DNA from: Nitrospiraceae bacterium UBA2166
Lineage (GTDB): Bacteria > Nitrospirota > Nitrospiria > Nitrospirales > UBA2166
DNA: 8,455 nucleotides
NCBI GenBank assembly: GCA_002328825.1
Contig: DCWI01000111.1
Location: 1 to 8,455, forward strand
Reading direction: 5' to 3'
Shown in pieces: positions 1 to 5,499 of the stretch (position 1 is the first letter of the stretch; every line of letters begins with the position of its first letter). A program made the translations under genes and the position numbers. A model generated the notes under the pieces. It saw only the letters and a list, made by a program, of their open reading frames with translations. It ran no database searches and was not told the DNA's origin.

Positions 1-1413
1 TGATGAAAACCAAGTATCAAGAACGTCCGAATCCTGAGAGATATTGAATCCATCACATTTGGGACAACGTTCTGGCTCACTTCGTTGAATAATAGGTGCT
101 ACATGAGTTGCATCACAGTCCTCACAATACCAAGCGGGGATCTGATGCCCCCACCAAATTTGCCGTGAAATGCACCAATCTTTAATATCACGCATCCAGC
201 CAAGATAGTTATTCTCCCATCCCTTGGGAACAAAATTAATGTCGCCAACTTCAACCGCTCTAATCGCGGGGTCTGCAAGAGGCTTGATCTTCACATACCA
301 TTGAGGTGAAAGAAACGGTTCCACAATAGTCCGACATCGATAACATTTCCCAACCGAATGTTTGTGCTCTTCAACGCTGATCAGAAAACCCCGCTCTTCA
401 AGAAAACAGAGAATTTTCGTTCTTGCCTCAAGAACAGATTTTCCTTGAACACTACGAAGCACTTCAGCATCTACATCAGATAACTGACTTGGATCGATTA
501 GCGCGTGCTTATCTAAGATTGAAATCTTATTGAGATTATTTCGAAGTCCCGCTTCATAGTCGCTAAAATCATGGCCTGGTGTAATTTTGACCACACCGGT
601 ACCAAACGCTCGATCAACCAAGATAGGATCTGTAACAATTGGAATAATTCTACACGTCAACGGAAGACGGATGAATTTCCCAATCGCGTGAGAATGGCGA
701 GCATCATCAGGGTGTACTCCGACTGCAGTATCTCCAAGCATCGTTTCTGGGCGAGTAGTCGCAATAACAAGCACATGATCTCCATTCTCATCAATTGGAT
801 ATCGAATGGAATAGAGTGATCCATTGGTCTCTTCATGCTCGACTTCAATATCGGCTAGAGCTGTGAGACACCTCGGACACCAATGAATCAAACGCGTACC
901 TCGATAAATGAGGTCATCCTCGTAGAGCCGAACAAATACCTCACGAACAGCCCTAGACAGCCCCTCATCTAGAGTAAATCGCAGGCGAGACCAATCACAG
1001 GAAACACCTAAAGACCTCAACTGATTGAGAATCGTTTCTCCATATTGTGCTTTCCATTCCCACACTCTCTCAAGAAACGCTACTCGGCCTAGCTCCTCTC
1101 GACTCGTCCCCTCCTTGTCAAGTTGCCGCTCAACCACATTCTGCGTGGCAATTCCGGCATGATCCGTCCCAGGAAGCCAGAGGACATTGAATCCACGCAT
1201 GCGAAACCATCGCACGAGAATATCTTGAATGGTGCTGTTCAACGCATGCCCCATGTGAAGCGCACCAGTAATATTTGGAGGAGGAATTACAATCGAAAAA
1301 GAGGGGTTCGGAGATTTAAGTTTCGACTGAAAGTAGCCTCGCTCCTCCCAGACCTGATACCATTTTTTCTCCGCTTCATGCGGTTGATATTTTTTTCCAA
1401 GCACCGTCTTCAT
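1..1413 (-). CDS. valS: Valyl-tRNA synthetase, N-terminal half (partial at left edge)
   Basis: Class Ia aminoacyl-tRNA synthetase that charges tRNA-Val in the cytoplasm. The 471 codons visible run open to base 1, so the KMSKS loop, anticodon-binding domain and C-terminal coiled coil lie outside the window. Seen directly: PPPNITG followed by the HMGH form of the HIGH motif (residues 44-56), LPGTDHAGIATQ shortly after, a zinc-type CPRC, the editing (CP1) domain signatures ATTRPETMLGDTAV and TPGHDFSDYE, a second Cys cluster (CEDC and later CPKC), and the catalytic-core motif DVLDTWFSS at the very edge. The PGTDHAGIATQ and HDFxDYE patterns mark ValRS rather than IleRS or LeuRS. The start is supported by GAGG at 1420-1423 on the minus strand, 6 nt before the ATG. 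It is divergent from the small YHS/TRASH gene. The reading frame looks intact. Confidence 0.97.
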   Translation of the reverse strand, partial: MKTVLGKKYQPHEAEKKWYQVWEERGYFQSKLKSPNPSFSIVIPPPNITGALHMGHALNSTIQDILVRWFRMRGFNVLWLPGTDHAGIATQNVVERQLDKEGTSREELGRVAFLERVWEWKAQYGETILNQLRSLGVSCDWSRLRFTLDEGLSRAVREVFVRLYEDDLIYRGTRLIHWCPRCLTALADIEVEHEETNGSLYSIRYPIDENGDHVLVIATTRPETMLGDTAVGVHPDDARHSHAIGKFIRLPLTCRIIPIVTDPILVDRAFGTGVVKITPGHDFSDYEAGLRNNLNKISILDKHALIDPSQLSDVDAEVLRSVQGKSVLEARTKILCFLEERGFLISVEEHKHSVGKCYRCRTIVEPFLSPQWYVKIKPLADPAIRAVEVGDINFVPKGWENNYLGWMRDIKDWCISRQIWWGHQIPAWYCEDCDATHVAPIIQRSEPERCPKCDGFNISQDSDVLDTWFSS

Positions 1414-1468
1414 TCTCTACCTCATAGCGTCTAAAACACTAAAAAAGAGCCGATCGTAACATGGCCTA

Positions 1469-1494
1469 TTTGATCAAAACAAGGTTAGCGCTAA
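1469..1494. promoter_or_regulatory. Two adjacent perfect palindromes in the valS/YHS divergent region
   Basis: TTTGATCAAA (1469-1478) and TTAGCGCTAA (1485-1494) are each perfect 10-bp palindromes, 6 bp apart, upstream of both divergent genes. They could be protein-binding sites affecting valS or the YHS gene. The first resembles FNR/CRP half-sites joined without a spacer, but lacks the usual 4-bp gap. Short palindromes also occur by chance, so this is a weak call. Confidence 0.25.
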
Positions 1495-1528
1495 GGACAA
1501 GAATACGCAAAAATTCACTTTAAAATCC

Positions 1529-1558
1529 TTGACAGCGCGTTCATGTCCAGAATAGCAT
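1529..1558 (+). promoter_or_regulatory. Sigma70-like promoter for the YHS/TRASH gene
   Basis: A perfect -35 hexamer TTGACA (1529-1534) is followed by an 18-nt spacer and TAGCAT (1553-1558, 4 of 6 to TATAAT). Transcription would begin near 1565, giving a leader of about 15 nt that just includes the GAGGT ribosome site at 1570-1574, 5 nt before the ATG. Assigned by pattern only. Confidence 0.6.
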
Positions 1559-1579
1559 AAGGGACGATCGAGGTCTGAT

Positions 1580-1840
1580 ATGGGAATACGTTTGGTCATC
1601 ACCCTCATCCTCGTAGTGGTCTTGTATTACCTGGGCAAACAGGTATACCAGTTGCTGCTTGGTTCAGGAAAAGCTACTGATAAGCCTGACGCAATCAGCG
1701 CAGGTATTGACCTTACCCAAGATCCAGTCTGCCTAACCTATGTTTCCAAAGCACGCGCCATCAGCACCGAACACAATGGCGAGACCCACTACTTCTGCAG
1801 TGAACATTGCGCTACTGAGTTCGAGAATCGTGCAGCCTAA
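1580..1840 (+). CDS. Small membrane-anchored YHS/TRASH-type cysteine protein (PP0621-like)
   Basis: An 86-residue protein of unknown exact function. Residues 3-18 form one hydrophobic membrane segment, followed by a short linker and a C-terminal mini-domain. That domain has DPVC (C51), then THYFCSEHC (C73, C77; H70, H76) and an E-F-E-N-R tail. The spacing C-x21-C-x3-C matches the TRASH/YHS metal-binding pattern, known from metal-sensing, metal-trafficking and copper ATPase proteins. Metal binding by the three cysteines is an inference; no catalytic role can be read. The ATG follows GAGGT (1570-1574) by 5 nt, and a clear promoter lies just upstream. It is divergent from valS and convergent with the glycosyltransferase, whose stop lies 18 bp past this stop, so it is probably transcribed alone. 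The fold assignment is firmer than the function. Confidence 0.85.
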   Translation: MGIRLVITLILVVVLYYLGKQVYQLLLGSGKATDKPDAISAGIDLTQDPVCLTYVSKARAISTEHNGETHYFCSEHCATEFENRAA

Positions 1841-1858
1841 GATTTAGTTTATCCCTCG

Positions 1859-3538
1859 TCACATTCCACACATTTTTTCAGACAACAACACATACCCCGA
1901 AGCACCTTTCACCACAGGCAATTGCCGAAAATTAGCAGGCAGCTCTGATAATAATCGTTCCTGAGTAATAACTGTAATCGCCTTCCCATCCTTGATCAGT
2001 TTATCAAGGGATGCACGCTGTCCCTTGTGCACAAAGATAATTTTGTGGCGTGCATAAAACACATAACTCGGTTTCGTCCGGCCATAAACAACCAAGGCGT
2101 CATCAGCCCCAATGCAGTCTCCTGCAAGAGAAGCAAGCACGTGTGGAGGTGAAAGAAAGTTCTTGTCAAAGACCGGAAGCCCAACATGGATAATCAGCAA
2201 TGTTGATAGTCCTATTGTCACAACAGCAATTCGGATTGCCGTCCGTATACGCTGTAGCGCTATCCCATAAAACGCGGTCACCACAAAACCAATGACCATG
2301 ACCATGCCAACGATGGAAAAACTAAGACCAAGATTAACGTTGTGGGCCATGGGAAACTCTTGCGCAATAAACTCAACGAGTGAGCCATACACAAATGGAA
2401 ACACTGCAAGGCTTCCACCCAACAACGTCCCAAGCACCGCAATTATCAAAAAGGCGATTGTGGGTTTTGAGCACATCTCACCACTTATAAGTCGTGCAAT
2501 GGGAAATGCAACGAGAATCGCTACTGCTGGAAATAGCGGCGCGATGTAGTGAGGAAGCCTAGTTGCAGAAAACGTAAAAAAGAGAAACACCACCACAAAC
2601 CAACAGAAGGCAAAGATAAGAAGAGATTGCCCTCGGTCCCTAACCGTACGATACATTTTAAAATCTGATACTACCTCACGAAGCGCCAATGGCAAAAACC
2701 CACTCCACGGAAGAAACCCTAGAAAAAGAACAGGAATGTAAAACAATATTGTCCCACCATGACCCCCAATAATGTTGGTATAGCGACCAAGAGTATTCGC
2801 CTGCGCAGATTCTAAATATGTCTCTCCATGAATCATCAGCATTGCCCCATACCAGGGCACGGTGAGACAAAGAAACAACAACACTCCAACAAACGGACGA
2901 ACTTCACAAATCACTTTTCGAAAATTATGAGTCACAAGAACAAAGACCAACACCACCAGTAATGGAACAATCACTCCCACTGGCCCTTTGGTAAGCATCG
3001 CGCCAGCCATTGCTATATAGAAAACGAGATACCATCTCTTTTCGTTTGTTTTACCCGAAAAAGCGATCCAAAAACTGAACAACGAAAGAGTTATAAAAAA
3101 GATGAGAACCATGTCTGTCAGAACCATTCTTCCGATCGCAAGCATCTCAAGGTTTAATAGGAGACACAGGGCAGACCACCACGCAACATTGACCGTCGCA
3201 ACTCGAGCAAGAAATAGATACTGCATAATGATGAGCAGAGTCCCAAATACAGCGGAGGGAAAGCGTGCCGAAAATTCGTTGACGCCAAAGACAAGATAGG
3301 AAACCCCGATAAGCCAGTAAGTGAAAATCGGCTTTGCAAAACGCGGTTCGTCGTTAAGGGTTGGAGAAATCCAATCTCCTCGCTCAAGCATCTCACGAGG
3401 CGCACCTGCATTGCTTCCTTCATCATTATCAGTCAGGTTCAGGGCCCCAAGCGCCGAAAAAAAGAATACCCCACAAAGAAAAAGAAGAATTCCATTGTGT
3501 CGAATGTAGGTTAATGTCACGGCACCATAATCTCGCAT
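1859..3538 (-). CDS. GT39/ArnT-family integral membrane glycosyltransferase
   Basis: A 559-residue polytopic protein resembling the PMT/ArnT superfamily (PMT_2), which moves sugars from polyprenyl-phosphate donors to lipid A, proteins or other acceptors on the periplasmic side of the inner membrane. The first hydrophobic helix (about residues 17-33) is followed by a loop with D39-E40, the acidic pair typical of the family's active site. Then come the family signatures PREMLERGDWISPTLN, KPIFTYWL, RFPS, MLTKGPVGVIVP, PWYGAM, LGRYTN and LFLGFLPWSGFLPLAL. About ten or more hydrophobic segments precede a soluble C-terminal domain starting near VVYGRTKPSYVFYARH. Substrates cannot be read; no Ara4N or O-antigen genes are nearby, so arnT is not assigned. 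No clear Shine-Dalgarno precedes the ATG, and GTG at codon 7 is an alternative start. It is divergent from gpmA and convergent with the YHS gene. Confidence 0.92.
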   Translation of the reverse strand: MRDYGAVTLTYIRHNGILLFLCGVFFFSALGALNLTDNDEGSNAGAPREMLERGDWISPTLNDEPRFAKPIFTYWLIGVSYLVFGVNEFSARFPSAVFGTLLIIMQYLFLARVATVNVAWWSALCLLLNLEMLAIGRMVLTDMVLIFFITLSLFSFWIAFSGKTNEKRWYLVFYIAMAGAMLTKGPVGVIVPLLVVLVFVLVTHNFRKVICEVRPFVGVLLFLCLTVPWYGAMLMIHGETYLESAQANTLGRYTNIIGGHGGTILFYIPVLFLGFLPWSGFLPLALREVVSDFKMYRTVRDRGQSLLIFAFCWFVVVFLFFTFSATRLPHYIAPLFPAVAILVAFPIARLISGEMCSKPTIAFLIIAVLGTLLGGSLAVFPFVYGSLVEFIAQEFPMAHNVNLGLSFSIVGMVMVIGFVVTAFYGIALQRIRTAIRIAVVTIGLSTLLIIHVGLPVFDKNFLSPPHVLASLAGDCIGADDALVVYGRTKPSYVFYARHKIIFVHKGQRASLDKLIKDGKAITVITQERLLSELPANFRQLPVVKGASGYVLLSEKMCGM

Positions 3539-3556
3539 ATGAAAAGAGTATCAGGG

Positions 3557-3584
3557 TTGCATCGGAACCTGAGATCCGTATCAT
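3557..3584 (+). promoter_or_regulatory. Candidate gpmA promoter
   Basis: TATCAT (3579-3584) matches the -10 consensus at 5 of 6 positions. TTGCAT (3557-3562) lies 16 nt upstream as a weak -35 (3 of 6). Transcription would start near 3591, before the ribosome site at 3607-3613. It lies in the 90-bp region shared with the divergent glycosyltransferase gene. Confidence 0.35.
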
Positions 3585-3606
3585 GATGCTAATACATGAA
3601 TAACTC

Positions 3607-3620
3607 AAGGAGGGGGGGGG
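3607..3620 (+). promoter_or_regulatory. gpmA ribosome-binding site merged with a G9 tract
   Basis: A full AAGGAGG core (3607-3613) runs directly into a homopolymer of nine G residues (3612-3620), followed by 8 nt before the ATG at 3629. The strong core is 15 nt from the start, longer than usual, but shifted G-rich pairings closer to the ATG are possible. A change in G number would alter spacing. It supports ATG 3629 rather than ATG 3596, which lies upstream of the site. Confidence 0.6.
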
Positions 3621-3628
3621 AACGGACA

Positions 3629-4396
3629 ATGAAGAAGCTGGTACTACTCCGCCATGGAGAAAGCGTCTGGAATAAGGAAAACCGGTTTACCGGGTGGGTT
3701 GATGTCGAACTCTCCTCAAAAGGCCTCGAAGAAGCCAACGAAGCAGGACGCACATTGCGCAACGAAGGATTTGGGTTCGACGTCGCCTATACCTCACTAT
3801 TAAAACGAGCCATCAAAACATTGTGGCTCGTACTAGAAAAAATGGACTATATGTGGATTCCAGTACACCAAACATGGCATCTCAATGAACGACACTATGG
3901 GGTGCTACAAGGTTTGAACAAGGTAGAAACAGTTGAAAAACATGGAGAAAAACAGGTGCATATCTGGCGACGCAGTTACAACATTTGTCCTCCAGCACTC
4001 GGATCGAATCACCCTGACTTTCCAATGAGTGATCCACGTTACAAGGCTCTCGATGTCCAACAGATACCATCGACAGAATGCTTAAAAGATGTGGTGACTC
4101 GATTCTTGCCCTATTGGAAATCGACCATTGCACCCACAATTGCAAGAGGTGAACGAACCCTTATCGCCGCACATGGCAATAGCATACGCGCTCTAATCAT
4201 GTACTTGGATAAAGTTTCAGAGGATAAGATTGCGGACCTCAACATTCCAACGGGAATCCCATTAGTGTACGAATTGGAAGACGACCTTCGCCCCATTCGC
4301 CATTACTACCTCGGTGACCCCGAAGCCGTCGAACGTGCAACACAATCCGTTGCCAATCAAACTACAATGAAAAGGTCGCCCTCACCCACGTCGTAA
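3629..4396 (+). CDS. gpmA: 2,3-bisphosphoglycerate-dependent phosphoglycerate mutase
   Basis: Interconverts 3- and 2-phosphoglycerate in glycolysis and gluconeogenesis through a phosphohistidine, in the cytoplasm. The 255-residue length from this start fits the dPGM family. Seen directly: LLRHGES near the N-terminus with the phospho-acceptor H9 and R8, then NRFTGW, YTSLLKRAIKTLW (R60), LNERHYGVLQGLNK (E87), the WRRSYN region, ERTLIAAHGNS with the second active-site histidine H182, and LNIPTGIPLVYEL near the C-terminus. All the expected catalytic residues are present, so it should be active. A longer reading from ATG 3596 would add 11 residues (NNSRRGGERT after the Met) encoded by the ribosome site and G tract; this is unlikely, as family members begin near the KLVLLRHG segment. 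A hairpin at 4439-4458 follows the gene. Confidence 0.97.
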   Translation: MKKLVLLRHGESVWNKENRFTGWVDVELSSKGLEEANEAGRTLRNEGFGFDVAYTSLLKRAIKTLWLVLEKMDYMWIPVHQTWHLNERHYGVLQGLNKVETVEKHGEKQVHIWRRSYNICPPALGSNHPDFPMSDPRYKALDVQQIPSTECLKDVVTRFLPYWKSTIAPTIARGERTLIAAHGNSIRALIMYLDKVSEDKIADLNIPTGIPLVYELEDDLRPIRHYYLGDPEAVERATQSVANQTTMKRSPSPTS

Positions 4397-4438
4397 ATCC
4401 AGCACCCCTGCGGTGGATAAAGAGGTCAACTCTATCAA

Positions 4439-4458
4439 CTACCAGACACATCTGGTAG
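4439..4458 (+). terminator. Hairpin downstream of gpmA, possible terminator
   Basis: A perfect 8-bp stem, CTACCAGA (4439-4446) with TCTGGTAG (4451-4458), closes a CACA tetraloop 42 nt after the gpmA stop. No T run follows, so a classical intrinsic terminator is not shown; it may instead protect the 3' end or be an operator for the next gene. Confidence 0.35.
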
Positions 4459-4579
4459 CAAATGATTGTCAATAGCAAAACCTATAAACATAACTAGCAT
4501 ACACTGTCACAAAAGTAGGTGCGTTGAATTAAGAAAACGATTAGTATGACATAGAACATCCTTACCAGCCCATACTTAT

Positions 4580-4608
4580 TGGACATCTGACAAAAGCCCC
4601 GTTAGCAT
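4580..4608 (+). promoter_or_regulatory. Candidate promoter for the flavodoxin-like gene
   Basis: TGGACA (4580-4585, 5 of 6 to the -35 consensus) is separated by 17 nt from TAGCAT (4603-4608), the same -10 hexamer as in the YHS-gene promoter. Transcription would start near 4615, downstream of the TTG at 4609. That argues against TTG 4609 as the translation start. Confidence 0.4.
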
Positions 4609-4644
4609 TTGGCGAAGGAAAGTTTGAAAATACTGGGTGATAAC

Positions 4645-5286
4645 ATGATAATAAAATTCTCCTCTTTTTTCGCATTACTCGTAGGCGCCATAATTTACCT
4701 CATCTCGAACCCATCCTTAGGGGGCACTAACATAGCCCATGAAGGGACATCACCGATCCACGTCAAGATCCTCATTACCTACCACTCCCTGACGGAGAAT
4801 ACAGAGAAAATGGCACAAGGTGTTGCCGAAGGAGCGCGTTCCATGAAAGAAGCAATCGTGGTTGTGAAACCAGTCTCTGCTGTCACAGCAAACGATCTTT
4901 TTTCTTCAGATGCAATTATCGTCGGTTCACCAGTGTACTGGTCAAACATGGCTGGAGAAGTGAAGACATTCTTCGACAACTGGCAGTTCAAGTTCGGCGT
5001 TTATCCAGAATTCAAAATGCGCGACAAGGTGGGTGCTGCCTTTAGTACCGGCGGCGGATACTCTAACGGCAAAGAACTGACGATGCTAACGATTTTATCT
5101 GCGATGCTGGGGAATCAAATGATCGTCGTAAGCGGAGGCGGCGCTTTTGGTGCTAGTGCTACAACCGAAGGGGATAGTCCTGGCATCAACAAGTACGAAT
5201 ACACTGAGGCTCAAACATTGGGCCGACGAGTTGCTGAAGTCACATCTCTTGTGAAAGAGGGACAACAACAACGAATGAGCCCTTAA
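4645..5286 (+). CDS. Exported or membrane-anchored flavodoxin-fold protein (WrbA/NAD(P)H:quinone oxidoreductase-like)
   Basis: A predicted FMN-binding flavodoxin-fold protein of 213 residues. After a Lys, residues 5-21 form a hydrophobic segment like a signal peptide or anchor. The fold begins at VKILITYHS (40-48) with a phosphate-loop-like S-L-T-E-N-T (48-53). GSPVYWSNMAGEVKTFFDNW (94-113) matches the WrbA/flavodoxin motif contacting the isoalloxazine ring, and FSTGGG (133-138) plus a WrbA-like C-terminal half follow. WrbA proteins reduce quinones with NAD(P)H in the cytoplasm; here the N-terminal segment predicts a periplasmic or membrane location, which is unusual. Activity and FMN loading are inferred. 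Start choice is uncertain: ATG 4645 has a weak GGGTGA 4 nt upstream, and TTG 4624 has AAGGA 4 nt upstream. An in-frame TAG at 4603-4605 limits any longer start. It appears to be a single gene. Confidence 0.87.
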   Translation: MIIKFSSFFALLVGAIIYLISNPSLGGTNIAHEGTSPIHVKILITYHSLTENTEKMAQGVAEGARSMKEAIVVVKPVSAVTANDLFSSDAIIVGSPVYWSNMAGEVKTFFDNWQFKFGVYPEFKMRDKVGAAFSTGGGYSNGKELTMLTILSAMLGNQMIVVSGGGAFGASATTEGDSPGINKYEYTEAQTLGRRVAEVTSLVKEGQQQRMSP

Positions 5287-5302
5287 ATTCAACACACTCA
5301 AG

Positions 5303-5319
5303 CACTGAGCAAAGCAGTG
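5303..5319 (+). terminator. Weak hairpin after the flavodoxin-like gene
   Basis: A 5-bp stem CACTG (5303-5307) and CAGTG (5315-5319) with a 7-nt loop is followed by a T-rich stretch containing TTT. It starts 16 nt past the stop. The stem is short, so the terminator call is tentative. Confidence 0.25.
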
Positions 5320-5452
5320 TTTAGTATCTTCTCGTGAATTGTCATTTTGCATACAACTGTCCACAAGTCTTCCAAATGATTCAGCAGCCTCGTAGGAAGG
5401 ATGCCGACTTCATGACAAATCCACAAACCCCAGCCGCATGGCAACAGTAGAT

Positions 5453-5482
5453 ACGATTGTGGGTGCAGCCCACTCAAATCGT
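5453..5482 (+). promoter_or_regulatory. Bulged hairpin in the DNA ligase leader
   Basis: ACGATT-GTGGG (5453-5463) pairs with CCCAC (5469-5473) and, after a 3-nt bulge TCA, AATCGT (5477-5482): 11 base pairs closing a TGCAG loop. It ends 17 nt before the ligase ATG, where no Shine-Dalgarno is visible. It could affect translation initiation or end upstream transcription, although no T run follows. The function is inferred. Confidence 0.35.
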
Positions 5483-5499
5483 GATACCGCTAATATCCA

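Noticed and set aside
571..1434. Plus-strand open frames at 571-819 and 1123-1434
   Set aside because: They lie antisense to a clear valS reading frame, have no family motifs, and show compositions expected of complementary-strand shadows.
1841..1858. Terminator between the convergent YHS and glycosyltransferase genes
   Set aside because: The 18-bp gap holds no stem that I can find.
3596..3628. Extended gpmA start at ATG 3596
   Set aside because: It would translate the Shine-Dalgarno and the G9 tract into an 11-residue extension not expected in the dPGM family. ATG 3629 fits the family N-terminus.
4609..4644. TTG 4609 as start of the flavodoxin-like gene
   Set aside because: It has no ribosome site and overlaps the end of the predicted -10 region, so it would fall before the transcription start. 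TTG 4624 remains a possible alternative to ATG 4645.
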